Below, piece by piece: positions 12,069 to 24,110 of a DNA stretch of 64,000 nt. The notes beneath the pieces are model-generated. The model had not been told where the DNA came from, did no database searches, and saw nothing but the letters and a program-made list of their open reading frames with translations. The translations under genes were made by a program, and so were the position numbers. Source of the DNA: Plectosphaerella cucumerina (taxonomy: Eukaryota > Ascomycota > Sordariomycetes > Glomerellales > Plectosphaerellaceae); NCBI GenBank assembly GCA_020746995.1, contig JAGPXD010000001.1, forward strand, positions 4,836,001-4,900,000. The letters are read 5' to 3'. Every line of letters begins with the position of its first letter. Positions within the stretch are counted from its first letter, which is position 1.

Positions 12069-13483
12069 ATGCCCTCATCGATCGTGAGGCTCATCAGCCT
12101 CGTCGGTCTCGCCCTCGGTCCCTCGCTGGCAGCTGCGCAAGATACGACAAGCACAAGCACGGCGCCCAACTCCGACGAGCTCCTCATCCTCACCGGCGAA
12201 GGTTCCTACCTGCTCAGTCAACCTGCTACGCCAACTGGACCATACACGACATACGACCGGATCACATTGGTCGGCACCAATTTTCCCTCGGGATACTCCG
12301 AGTCCGGTAGCTTGAGCGGCCCAGTGCCCACTGGTACTAGCGATGGGGACGACTACCTGGTCATCACCGGCCGCGAGACGACCACAACCTTCGCCGGCAA
12401 CATGACATCCACCTCAACCAGCACGGAACCCCAGCCGACCAACACCACGCCCTGCAACAACTACGTCGAGTTCTGCAACCGGAAGTACAGCAACATCACC
12501 AACATCGCGTGCCACAATTCCCCCTTCGTCAGACCAGGAAACGCAGGGTCTAACCAGGCGCTCCCGGTGCTGGCTCAGCTAAACGACGGCGTTCGCTTCC
12601 TCCAGGCGCAGATTAGGTTCCCCGAGGGAAGCAACGTGCCGCACTTCTGCCACACCACATGCGATCTCCTTGATGGTTCGTGCCCCTTTCCCGCCAGCTT
12701 ATCTTCGTGAACAACCAAGACTAACAGCTCCCAGCCGGCGTCATCACAGACTGGCTCACCACGGTAGAGCAGTGGGTCGAACAACACCCCTACGACGTCG
12801 TGACCATCCTCCTCGGCAACGGCAACTTCTCCGAGGCCGAGGCCTACGTTTCCTACATCGAGGCCTCGGGCATCACCAAGTGGACATACAAACCGACCGT
12901 CTTTCCCATGGAGCTCGAAGACTGGCCCACCCTCGCCGAACTGATCATCCGCGGAAACCGCGTTGTCATGTTCATGGACTATAATGCCAACCAGGAGAAG
13001 TACCCCTGGCTCCTGGACCAGTTCTCCCAAATGTGGGAGACCCCCTTCAACCCCATGGACCGCGACTTCCCCTGCGACATCCAGCGCCCCGAGGGCCTCA
13101 AGGAAGAGGACGCCCGGAAGCGCCTCTACATGCACAACCACAACCTGAACGTCGAGTACAACCTCTTCGGTGGCTCGATACGCATCCCCGCCGTCTCCCT
13201 CCTCAACGAGACAAACGCCGACTCGGGCTACGGCAGCCTCGGCTTGAGCGCGAAGCAGTGTGTCGCGGACTGGGATCGGCCGCCCAACTTCCTCAACGTC
13301 GATTACTACAACTACGGCAACTACCCGGGTTCCGTCTTCGAGGTGGCCGCGCAGATGAACAACGTGACCTATGACAGGGAGAGGGCGGGCTGCTGCGGCA
13401 ACGATCTGACCGCGGCCTCTTCGCGGACGGGCGTCCCCGTGGCGATGTTGGTTGCTGTCGCGGCGGCGCTTCTGGTGTTGTGA
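12069..13483 (+). CDS. Secreted, probably GPI-anchored PLC-like phosphodiesterase
   Basis: Exons 12069-12675 and 12735-13483, joined across a 59-bp intron (GTTCGT ... CCCAG), give 451 aa. Residues 1-23 are a signal peptide ending in AAAQ. A Thr/Ser-rich linker runs to about residue 125. The PI-PLC X-type TIM-barrel domain follows: it opens with CNNYVEFCNRKYSNITNIACHNSPF, with the likely first catalytic His at 149 and a second at about 195 in HFCHTTCDL. WLTTVEQWVEQHPYDVVTILLGN and RVVMFMDYNAN are typical barrel strands. The C-terminus ends in a hydrophobic run (VPVAMLVAVAAALLVL) after a small-residue stretch, the pattern of a GPI-attachment signal, so it likely sits at the cell surface or wall. 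Several N-glycosylation sequons are present. The natural substrate of these fungal PLC-like proteins is not established. Confidence 0.9.
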
Positions 13484-14216
13484 TGATGGGAAAGGGGACT
13501 GGGAGGGGTGCATTTGGGCAGCATAGGCGTTTTGTTTCTACAGGCTATAGGCAGCAGGTTGCGAGCATCGTTTGGAGGTCAACTAGGCGAATATTTCGAT
13601 GCATCGGCTCTTTATAGAACGGGGCGTTTAGGCTGTTCTGATTACACAACAATATACATTGTTCCGATGAAGCGAATCTGTCCTACATCAGGTTTGCGGA
13701 AGATGCTCGGCTGAGATGTCGTGTACAACTCGGTGGCTACGGTGCCTGAATGTCCAGCTGTGTCACCGCAGCCAAGCGATCAGTCACCTGAGAGCATTGT
13801 GCAAGTATCATAATCGGCCGCCATGTATTGTCTGGTCTGCCTTCCTTCCTTCGGGGGTATCAACTTCCTTGAATGGACAAAGTCCCACCGAACAGTCTGG
13901 CAGGTGTCGCTTCCATGTCCTCAGCGACGACATCGGGGTCTTCCCGATGTCTGCCTCAAACAATGACCGCCGACAGCCCTTCAAACTGTCCATACCCGAT
14001 CAAAAACGAAAATAGTAATAAACCCCAATAAGCCCATCCGTTGTCCCTGTGCCATTAACGCCGTCTCCCGTGAAAAAGAACACGGGGGGAACCATTCCCT
14101 CCCGTAACCCGCAATGCCATGAACCGTATATATGCGACGCCAATGAAATAAGTATAACCGAGAAGAGAGTCGTGGTGTTCATGTCGTCCCAATAGGAGGC
14201 ATGTCGATGTGTGCGC
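13484..14216. other. Intergenic between convergent genes
   Basis: 3' regions of the PLC-like gene and of the 72-aa gene. No feature recognised; the small overlapping ORFs show no domain. Confidence 0.5.
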
Positions 14217-14435
14217 CTACAAGCCGATGCTTTCAAAGTCTCGCATCATGACGGCCATCTGTGCCCGCTTCGCCGCCTCGGCGACGAGGGTGAAGTCTCG
14301 CAGGAAGGCGTCGGTCGAGGCGGACTGGCCGGCCATGGGGTCCGGCTGCGGCGCGGGGTTGTGCGCGGGGGACTGGTGCGTGGACGAGGCCGCGGACGAG
14401 GCGGACTGAGCGACAGCTTGGGATGCGGCGTTCAT
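14217..14435 (-). CDS. Small 72-aa protein with conserved-looking helical C-terminus
   Basis: Single-exon ORF of 72 codons. The N-terminal half is Ala/Ser/Pro/Gln-rich and probably disordered. Residues 42-72 (TDAFLRDFTLVAEAAKRAQM and on to AVMMRDFESIGL) form a strongly amphipathic helix that I remember as recurring in small hypothetical proteins of Sordariomycetes; this is recollection, not a search. No signal peptide or membrane segment is seen. The long gene-free region upstream may hold a long 5' UTR. Function is unknown; a short helical peptide like this could be a subunit of a larger complex. Confidence that it is coding rests on the order of the C-terminal half and the clean ATG-to-stop frame. 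Confidence 0.6.
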   Translation of the reverse strand: MNAASQAVAQSASSAASSTHQSPAHNPAPQPDPMAGQSASTDAFLRDFTLVAEAAKRAQMAVMMRDFESIGL

Positions 14436-17400
14436 TGTGAATGATGGTGTGGGTTTTGTTGGTGGTAGTTGCTCGGGATGGAGGAGCGGGAGGGCCCGTT
14501 ATAACTTTGAGTCTTGATGTCGGATCGACGGACGAGGCACACGCAGGGTGCAGATCTCTCTTTCGAAGTGAGACCGTGAGGGTGAGAAGGAGAGGATGTG
14601 GAGATCCAGGTCTCAATTGAATTGTCCAACGAAGGGGGTGGCTGCTGTATCTCGATCTTCTGCTGATCGATGCCCGTTGTGATCCGGGGGGAGGCGCTTG
14701 TATCTGTGGGCGGGAAGGAATCCGGGGGGGCCTGTAAGCGGGTTGGCGGTTGGCGGGAGGTGCGTCAGTGGATTGATGCCCCGGTCGTAATATCGCCGGC
14801 TGTTGTGTCGTGTGCAACCAAGGTATTTGGCAGGCTAAATAGGGCAACCAAGCGAGTGTGTCGTCCGGATTTTGGGTGTTGAGTGATTGGAAGGTCGTAG
14901 GCCGTGTGATATCCGACCTGGAGTCTCTTGGACGTGAGATTTATTGGCACAACAGGGCGTCGGATATTTTCAATGGGGCGTTCTTGGTGTCTCTGGCGGG
15001 AGAGGAGAGAGAGAGAGAATGGGAGGGATGTGGCACGGAGGAGTGGTGAGACAGGAGGAACGAGGTGGGCGTGCGAAAGGCAGGTTCTCCAAGTTTTATC
15101 GGGCAGCCTTGGGTTCCTGTGCGTTTTGCGTGGGTGCTCAGGCGCAGGCGCAATGGGGGGGGAGGCCTGTGGTGTAGGTGGTGTGGTGCGTGGTGCGCGG
15201 TGCGGGTGAAGAAAGGGTGCAAGTGGTCGAGAAGAGTGACGCGAGGCGACTCGAGGCAAGTGTGGGTGACACAGGAAGTGGGATGAGGGAGGGGGGAGAC
15301 TGGAGGAGGATGCCTGGGCGGGTTTGACTGAATCGAGGCTGGCGGCGTGGGAGTGATGATGCGATAGGTCTGGCGGTAGGCCGGATCGATGATTTCCTTG
15401 TCTTGCCCACGTTGGTTGGAGAAGAACGGCGGGGAGACACGGGGTGTGGGAGGGATGGAGCGAGCTGATGAGAGACAGGTGCGAGTTGAGTGGTGGAGGG
15501 CTGGATCGACCTTGCTGTTGTCTTATTGAAGGTTGACTTGACTGGTTGCCTTGGGGAAGACGAGGGAGAGAGGCGTTTTGAGTTGTGTATCCGAGCGGGC
15601 GATGATATAATGTGTGCGCGGGAAGAAGACCGAGGGACGAGACGAGGGGAACAGAAGAACGAGAGGGCACGATGGTGGGATGCGCCGACGATAGATTTAA
15701 TAAGTACCATCGCCGGTTTCTGCTTGGCCTCCCCCGGCCGACTCGCACCCGGTCCCGTATCTCTCCCCATCCCCATCTCTCACTTCACTTTCCACTTCAC
15801 CGGGAGATAGGCCGGGATTCTGGGGCCATGATAGGCCCGCATCGAAAACGAACCGCGGCAACGCCAGCAACTTTCTCTCCTTCGGCCGCAATGCCCGCGA
15901 GCGAGAGATCTCTCCCCCCAGGGCCCCTCCTCTTCCCCTTCCCCCCCAGCCCGCCGCCGGGCCTGTCCCTGTTCAATTGCCCATCCCTGCCCGCCATGCC
16001 GTGCCCTGACACTGCCCCCTCGTCCAATGGGGGTCCTGGATGCGTCCCCATGATGGAGCCCTATGACGCTATCTCGGCCGTTCCTGGGAGTGATTCTTCG
16101 CGCGTGGGCGATGCGCCAGCCCGACATCCGACCGCTGGATGGAGGGGATGCGTGCGGTGCGGTGGTGGAGATAAAGCCTGACATCTGATGGCCCAGGTCT
16201 TGTACCGATACTTTCTCCGACGGGAAAACCCCCCACCGAGAGAAAGGTGGCGCCGCCGGCTCGCGCTCCCTGGGGACCCTGAAGCCGCAGCCGCAGACGC
16301 AGCCGGAGGAAGAATGTGCGGATGGGCGGCTCGAACGCCCGCTCATCGGCCAGAGCGACGAGCCGTTTGTGTGGGGAGGACGGTGGGAGCGTCCCCGCCA
16401 TCATGTACTGAGACTTTGCTCCAATGCTCCCCCCGGGCCATTGGCCGGGATTCGAGAAGAGAGCCCTGAGAGAAAGGGAAATGCCCTCGCGTCGAGGTCC
16501 CCACCAATTACCGTGAATTCTCCGCCATTTGGGGGTTTTGCTCCTCCGTCGAACAGGAACCTCTTTTTCCCATTCCCCTCCACCCAGCCCCGGCATAATT
16601 GAGCCCCATCCCCATGACGGCCGGTGATGCGCCGGCGCTTGAGAAAAGTCCCTTCCACGGGTCCCTGGGACGCTGCGCCTACCCGGCTGTTGCGGACAGA
16701 TTGTACATCGAGAGATGCGCCCCAGGTCGTCTTTCATGCGCAAAGGAGTTACCTCGGACTGTCACTCGGCTCAAAGAACAATGCGCTAACGGGTCCCCCC
16801 TCCGGCAGATCCCAACCGAGCGCTTCCGGAAAGCCCAGAGCAACCGTTGTTGTCAGCCTGATTCTCACGCGCGGATCGAACGACAATTTCGGGGGTACGC
16901 TCGCCCGGAAGAACTGAGATTCTCTGGGCACACGCACACGCAGCAGACCCCGGTGAGTGTCCCGTCGAAAATGGACCCTGGGGCGGTGGACATCGTGACG
17001 GCGGATTATGTGGGCGGATTATCCGTGCCTTCGGCGTCTTTCTCGGACCTGTATCCGGCGAAGCGCCCTCGCTCTTTTCAGGTGCCGTACAGTACCCGGC
17101 CGGTTCCCACTCGTTGGCTTTTCCGAAGGCCTCGGTCGAGATACACCGACGTCTCCGAGACGCAAAGCGGCGACGACGAGGAGGAGCTCTCCCACCACCG
17201 TGACGCGACTCAAGTGACCGCCTTGTCCCTGGGATCATTGGGGTTGATAAGAACTTCCGGAACAAGTCGGAACATCCGAGGGCGAAGAAGACTTCTGGCG
17301 CAAGACACGGACGAGGTCATGATCCACAGAACACCGTCTTCTCCCGGTCCGGTCCCAGTCTGGGCAGTGTTGCCACGTGCATCATCGGCCTTTGCTCCGC

Positions 17401-18693
17401 GCCGGGCGAGAGGGAGCAAACAGGCGTATCCCAGGTGATCTGTGAAGAGCAAACGAAGCACAATCAACCAGGTGTCTCTCTCTCGGATGGACAGTCCTGC
17501 CACCCGGAAAAAATCAACGGCATCCGCCAAGCCGTCCTGCGAAGAAGATTAGCGCGGCCCCGTCGCAGAATAATACCACGCAAACGCAGCTCGACGCGGC
17601 GAGCTGCAGGGGAACATTTGGAAGCGGTCTGGAAGCCAGCACCCTCCTTTCCGCTCCCCGTCCGTCGTGCGATGGGCCATCTGCGGAGAGCCAGCCGAAC
17701 GTGGCAAGGGTCCCGCCCCAGTCGTGCGGCCCCTCGGACCCTGAGATCCTGCAGCGCAGCGCATCAGGAGCAATACATTCCGGCGCAATCAGCCGGCAGA
17801 AAATGCGACCCTGAGGCTGTTCAAGATGTCCGACAGGGCAATCTGGAGAGCCGCCTCCGATGACCTCGCGGAGTGTCGGCTTGCGTCGACGGCAGTCTGC
17901 AGACGGTGCCCGGGGCTAACCACGTGCGGGTAATGGTAGTCCCGGCAATCGATGGCGTCGTTCGGCGGTACTTTGCGTAATGCTTTGCGCTTGGAAATGC
18001 CTCTTTTGGGCGGAGACAGCTCCATCGCGGGCGAGTCAGTTCATGGGGCGAGTCAAGCCATCGAGAGGTTGACCGACGAAGGAGGAGGTGGATGTTGCCA
18101 AGAGCAAAAATGCTCCTCCGTCTGGAAAAGGTTATCCGGGGCTCTGCCGAGATATCGATGACTCAGCAAGAAACCGCTCAGACTTGCCCCCACGCACGAC
18201 CCCCGGCTCCGGGACCTGGCCCCGCCTGACCGCCTTCCACGTCGCATCCCGCCCCGGCGTTTTCCCGCCGCGTCGACGCGGAACCCCCATCCTCGCCTCG
18301 AGAAGCTACCTGCACTGCACTGCATCGCATCGCAGACCTGTAACGCACAGCACGGCGTCTTGCAGCAGACGAATACCGACCCCTCGACCACGAAGCATCC
18401 GGGCCCCGGCACCTCTACCCCCCACCTGCCAATCGCCGTCCCGCAAACCCTTCCTGCAGCAGCAACAGCACCTGGCGCATATCCCATCAGCTCACCTCGG
18501 GCACATCCGCGCGCCTTATCTTGGGCATCGCTTGACCTGCGTCGATATCGCGGCACACTCGCAGCAGCCAAGTCTGAAGAAAGAGTCGGTGAGCCCGGCT
18601 GGTGCTTTAACGGTCCGCCGTCTGCGACATTTTCTGGCCGCCGCCGCCCTCCCGCATCTGTCTCCCCGAACCCCCGGCGAAGCACCCCCGACC
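14436..18693. other. Gene-free stretch, 4.2 kb
   Basis: Divergent region between the 72-aa gene and the SAM subunit gene. The minus strand of about 14.9-15.7 kb is pyrimidine-rich (a GAGAGA run lies at about 15001-15019 on plus), as is common in fungal promoters and 5' UTRs. Overlapping ORFs of 188-327 aa occur on both strands with no domain or signal, so I call no gene. A non-coding RNA could lie here but there is no sequence proof. Confidence 0.45.
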
Positions 18694-19679
18694 ATGTCCG
18701 AACATCGCCGGCTCCCTCCGGCCCCGACCCACTGGCTCGCCGTGCCGTCACCCATCGCCGCCCTCTTCAAGCGCGTCCCCCTCGCCGTCTACCCCGCCAA
18801 CGACCTGCCGCTGCGCTCCCCGTCCTCTGAGCGCGACAGGACCCTGCCGATCCTCTACGTCTTCACCACCGAGGACGGTGCCAGGGGGGGCAGACCCAGC
18901 TTCAACCCCTCCTGTCTCAAGTGGCAGGTACGTTCACCAACCTTCCGGAGCTTTTCCCGGAGCTCTAATGCTGACTATCTGCGCCGCAGACCATCCTCAA
19001 GATCGCCCGCGTCCCCTTCACCACCAGGCCGTCAAACAACCACTCCTCGCCCACCGGCGCGCTTCCCTTCCTCCTGCCGCCTCCCTCAAGCACACCCTCC
19101 AACAACTTCCCGATACCCTCCGGCGATCCCCTCCTTAACCACGCCCTATCCAACGCCGCACCGCCCAACATCCTCGATGACACCGTCACCCCTAGACAAG
19201 AGGCATACATCTCTCTCATCACCCTGAAAATCCGCCCCGCCCTCCTTCACGCCCTGTACATCAACAAAGCCAACACCCCTCTCCTCAAGGCGCTCTACAT
19301 CGACCCGTCCTCGCGGAACATCATCGTCCGCTCCACGTTGCTGCACCAGGTCCGAGGCGCCGCCGAGTCCGAGATCCTCTCGACCACCCGCCGTGGCTTC
19401 GTCGATACCGACGTTCTCTACGCGGACGCAAGGACAGCATTCTCAGCCCTCGAAACAGCCCTCCTCGAAGCTGTCGGCAGTGCGGGTGCAGGCGGCTTCT
19501 TCTCGGGTGCCGAAGAAGCAGCGATACTCGACGCAGAGGTGTTCGCTTACACGAACCTCGTCCTCGATGAGACCCTGGGTTGGGTCGACACCCACCTCCG
19601 CGATGTTCTGTCAGGTTACTCCGCTCTGACGAGGCATCGTGAGAAGATGCTTCGCACTTATTTCCCCGAGGCCGCGTAG
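18694..19679 (+). CDS. SAM35: Metaxin/GST-like SAM (TOB) complex subunit, Sam35/Tob38-like
   Basis: Peripheral subunit of the mitochondrial outer-membrane sorting and assembly machinery, which recognises the beta-signal of beta-barrel precursors. Exons 18694-18927 and 18990-19679, joined across a 62-bp intron (GTACGT ... GCAG), give 307 aa. The start is set at the first ATG giving the family-like N-terminus (PTHWLAVPSPIAALFKRVPL); the frame is open further upstream but that part is low-complexity. The metaxin-type thioredoxin/GST-N half shows LPILYVFTTEDG, PSFNPSCLKWQTILKIARVPF and the SPTGALPFLLPP segment. The C-terminal GST-like half has PRQEAYISLITLKIRPALL and RSTLLHQVRGAAESEIL. Size (about 33 kDa) matches Neurospora Tob38 better than the larger Tob37/Sam37. 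The subunit assignment is by family memory. Confidence 0.8.
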
Positions 19680-20117
19680 TCCGGCCTATCTGCCATGGCC
19701 TAATGTGTGAGCATTGTACAACATTTGGACATAGAAGCTGCCACTCGGCACATAATGAATAGACAAAACAAATGGTCGATGCTAGAACATCGTCCCTCGG
19801 CCCTGGAGAGGCCGACCCCACTTAGTTGTATCTGATTGCATTGTGCCTTGTCTATTTGCAGCCCTCGCACAAAAGGTTGAGTGGACCGTGTGAACAACCG
19901 AGGGACCTCCAAAGCCCCCCGAAGGAATGATGCCCAACAAACTCCAAATGCAGACCCAGCCAAGCCAGAAACCTGAAAGACTCCTACCGTCCAATGCCAC
20001 TCGCATATTACCCCGAGCTGCCTAGTGAACAAGTAAAACTACGTGACGCTCATCGCCTCGCAACTGGTCTGGATCCTGGTGTCATCAAGGGGCAGTAGAC
20101 AAACTTCGGCCAACATC
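19680..20117. other. Intergenic between convergent genes
   Basis: 3' regions of the SAM subunit and GID1 genes. Nothing else seen. Confidence 0.6.
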
Positions 20118-22433
20118 TCAGTATGACCAAGCCTTGGGAATGTCATCCACCACGTCCTGTAGTGAGACGAAAGCCCCAGATCCCCCACCCTCTCCCAAGT
20201 CCTCAAGAAGCACACTCGTTTGAGCGTACACCTCCTCCAGAGCCGATCGGGAAGACTTTCCTAGCGACACTGTAGCATCCACTGATTAGCAAGCGATGCC
20301 AAAGAGGCTCCTAGCAACAAAAACTCACTCAGAATGGCCGAGTTGAGTTCTTCAGCCACGGCAACCCGCCCCTTCTTATCAAGCAGGTATGCCACGTCCT
20401 TCTCCTTGAGCGGATTCGTGTAGGCCAAGAGGGCATAGATGCTCTCCAGAGCCTCCGTGATCTCTCGCCGCGGGTCCTCGCGGTACTGAGCCTGAAGGCT
20501 CTGGCCGTACATCAACGTCTGCAGTTCAAGCTCGTCGAGACTCATGGAGCTATTCACGTCGAAGCCGTCCTCGGTGTCCATCTGATCAAAGGCGGCACCG
20601 TTAGGGTCCAAGTCCATGGACTGAACGTGAGGCTGGATCGGGACGTGTCCATTAGACTTTTTGCCCTCGGCGGCAGTCCTCATTTCAGCTGCGGTGCGGA
20701 TCATCTCGATGAACTTTCGGCACCGCAGCTTGAAGTGGACCTGCTCGTAGTGTTCAAGCACCTCCGGGTAGAACGCATTGGTGTGCTTCAGGGCTCTATC
20801 GATGTCGCCTTCAAGGACTGCCCGTCGAATGCCTTTAGAGTGGTCAGCTCCGCCAAACATAGATTAACAACATCCGGAGGAGTCCACTCACGCTGTCGCT
20901 TGGCGGCGTGCTCATCGTCTTTAACGTTGATGTCCTCGATGACCTCGTTAGGGTCAATGCTCAGCGACTTCTTCTCGCTGTACATCTCTTCCGCAAATGC
21001 TCGGGCGGTCTCAATGTAACCGTCGTGCTGGAGGAACTGAAGCACAAGGGTCTGGACGAGGTCTCTCTCTTTGAGGGGTGACAGATTGGAAAGGCTCGTC
21101 GTCGCGATTTCAGCATGGAAGCGCTCCTTTTCTCTCTGCCGACTGTTAGCATCCGATCAAAACCGAGAAGAGAGCAGGTTGACTCGCCTTCATCACCGAG
21201 TCAATGTCGAAAACGAACGGCTCCTGGCCGAAGTTGAGACGGACATGCTCCCCCGCCCTCTTGAGCCCAACAGAGGGGTACATCTTCCCCTTGACATCCG
21301 TGAAGGCGTTGCCTGATCGTGGCGGTCAGCATGGTAGCAGGTCACGCCGATGAAGCGTACATACCTAGGGAGATGCCGTTCCTTGTGTAAAAGGCCGTCT
21401 TCTCGCGAAAGTTGATGCCGCAGCCGATCACGTCGTGAGTCGTGAAGTTGGGCCCGTATTCCTTGCCGCCGTTGTGGGACTGGTAGCTGCGGCCGTCGTC
21501 TCCGTGATACCCGTAAGATTCTGGCTCCCACCCGGGCGGTCTTGACAGCGCAACCGACTTTGAGGAGAATCCGATGCCGATGGTAGCACTAATAAGGTCA
21601 GCGGCGCACGCTTGCAACGGGTCGTGCGGAAGTACTGACCTGTCCCGTTTCGACCCCAAGATGGTGACCTCGAAGTAGTAGATGCCACACTGCGGCGGCA
21701 TGTGGTGATCCGCGCGGATGGAGTAGGCCTCGTTCTCCCGATCCGGCTGGCTCTTGGAACCCGCATACCTGACTTCGAGCCCGTTGGCCAGCACCTCCAG
21801 ATTTCCGTTTTTGTCATCCTTGTTCAGCTTCATCGGCAGCGAGGGACAGAGCTCGTCGTCATCCAGGGGCTGCTTCTCCACGACGTAGTGGCTTATTCCC
21901 CTGTGCGAGCCAGACTTCGCATGCAAACTGGTGCTGCTAGGACTCCTGTTTAAGCTGTTTCCCGTCTGGCCCTGGGTATTCTGCCCATCCTTCTGCCGCT
22001 GCAGCCGCGCCTTGTGCGCGTCTTCCAGCTTCTGGACGTATGCCGACCCCTTCAGGTACGAGGGCACCACGAAGGCCGTGCTGTTTTGTTGGTCTGGTAT
22101 GTCCATGAGGCCGGAGGTGCGCATGTACGAGTCGAAGGCCTTGGATAGCGGCGGGAGGTGCGCGGTGCTAGACCATGCCCGCCCTGTTCCGAAGCTGGTG
22201 CTGTTTCGCAGGCTATCGCCTCGGGAACGACCGTACGCGTAGGCCGTGGTATGGGATGGAGTTTCTTCGGGAGCGTTGAGAAGCTGGGAGATGATGGAGC
22301 CGCGTTGGGTGTTGTATGTGATCGGGGCGGGCGGAGGATCTGGATACATCCGGGGCGGGAAGCGGTCGGCGCCCGAGGAAGACGAGTTAGCATCTGGCAG
22401 GCCAGACGAGCCGTGCGGATAAGGGTTCGTCAT
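20118..22433 (-). CDS. GID1: GID/CTLH ubiquitin ligase scaffold (RanBPM/Vid30 family)
   Basis: Scaffold subunit of the GID/CTLH E3 ligase; in yeast the complex degrades gluconeogenic enzymes when glucose returns. Exons on the minus strand are 21640-22433, 21365-21588, 21188-21312, 20892-21135, 20329-20832 and 20118-20269, giving 680 aa. Domain order is typical: a disordered Ser/Pro-rich N-terminus (1-200); a SPRY domain (about 210-375) with NGLEVRYAGSK, CGIYYFEVTILG, IGIGFSSKSV and YGPNFTTHDVIGCGINF; LisH (about 405-440) with TLVLQFLQHDGYIETARAFAEE; CTLH (about 462-520) with IRRAVLEGDIDRALKHTNAF and LRCRKFIEMI; then CRA to the end. The third intron uses a GC donor (AAG/GCGAGT at 21187), with CTAAC branch site and CAG acceptor. 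SPRY alone would fit other proteins; SPRY plus LisH-CTLH-CRA makes Gid1 secure. Confidence 0.95.
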
Positions 22434-24110
22434 GTTCGGAGGTCTGGCAAGTGCTGAGGGCAGCCAGGCGGGCTTAGTCGACCTTTCCCTAGCACGCTCC
22501 GGTTGATCCCGTCCTCCAAGCGTCCGCGGTGAACAAGGACCCTGATGGACAGATCCTCGAAGGTGGTAGGAATAGCGACCGTCGTGAAGGAGCGTCGGAC
22601 TTCAAGTCGGGCAGGGAAGGCTGTATCGGCAGTGGTGATGGCGGTTGTTGGGTTGTCCGAGCCAGTGCGGGTGGATTGCGTGCCGGACCGGGGGGCGGGG
22701 GGGTAGATGTCGAAGAAGAGGCAGACCGGCCGGCCAGGTGGGTTGGGATAAGAGAAACTGAGGCTCAAGACGCTCGAAATGTCTGTGCTTTCCGCGCTGC
22801 TCGGGTTCGAAGAGAACCTGAGGTAGTAGAGACCAAGAACGCGGTCGGTGATCGCTTGCTGTCGTGACGAGGACCCGTGGAGATGGAGTGGCCGGTTAGC
22901 ACGTCGTCGGGGAAGCGCAGGTGGTGGTTAGGTAGGAGCTGCCAGCCAGGTGAGGCAAGCCGTCATGCACCACACGCTGGGTGGGCACTCAACCCTCCCG
23001 ACAGGCGGCCGCATTGCCTGCAGTGATGGCTATCTTATCAACACCCAAAGTTGGTTTGGTCTTAGGCGCTAAGACCAGCATGGTGACACGCTTACGATGG
23101 CCGGGCAGTTCCCAGTCATTGCGCGTCCCACCGCCGGCTGAGGAGAGCCAGCCGGCAAGGGGCAGGCTCATCCAGCACTGCACTAGCAGACTCACGTGCG
23201 CCCCCCGCCCAGATCTGTTACGGCGCACCGCCATCTCCGCGGGGTGGGTCCGGGGCTTACCTAAGATCAGGAGCTGGACTCCAACCTCGCCCCATCACCA
23301 GAATGAAGGACATTTCCACTGGAGAGCAGCGGCACGAGCCCATGCTCCTCGCTAGCAGCGTCCTACGAGGCTCACATGACGCGAGGTTGGGGATAAATCA
23401 CCTGCTCACCCACCAATAGCCCCGAAGAGGATATCCCGACCGCAAATCTTGCATTTACCTGGCGTCATCTCTGCCATAGACCTGTCTCATCAGACTTAAC
23501 AGCTGTGGACTAACAGCAATCAAGACGCATCATGGCGACACGGAAACACCCAGAAGGCTTGGGCGATCCGTCCCGAACGCAACCGAACCCTTTCGACTCA
23601 GCACCCAGACCCCGCCGCCACCAGCGGCCACAAAACACCTCAGCTGATCCTGCCGTCACCACTCACTCAGCGCCGACTGTTGAATGTGAATGAACCCGTG
23701 AATCGTTAGCCGTCGCGGCCGAATCCGAGAGGAACAGGCAGCGATTGAAATCATCGGCAAAAGTTTCTATGAACGCTCCTCTAAGAATCGCCGATTCATC
23801 GAAATGCATCCTCAGAACCGTGTGGGTGCTTTACATTCCAGGCCCTCCTCTGGCAACAAACGCCGTGATTTGCACAGCGGGATCAAAAGCCCGCCGGCCA
23901 TTTTCGACCCCTCAACGCCCAGCATGTTTTGACGATGTCGTGTTTCGTCACCATGACACCCTGCCGTAGCAGACGCGCCTCTTATAAAAACCATTCTGCA
24001 TAAGGCAGACAAATAAGTGATCCTAAACTCCGGCCCCCAGGTGTTGTACACAGGCACGTGAAAACGTCCCGTGGCGCAAGCAGCGCATGAAAGTAGAGGT
24101 GAAGAAGAAA
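22434..24110. other. Intergenic, 1.7 kb
   Basis: Promoter side of GID1 and 3' side of IES4. No gene, RNA or repeat recognised; the ORFs of about 110-124 aa on both strands show no domain. Confidence 0.5.

Noticed and set aside
16069..17438. 224-aa minus and 279-aa plus ORFs that overlap
   Set aside because: Mutually overlapping open frames with no motif; typical chance frames at high GC.
18088..18693. N-terminal extension of the SAM subunit by 202 codons
   Set aside because: The frame is open but Pro/Ser/Arg low-complexity; the family-like N-terminus begins at 18694.
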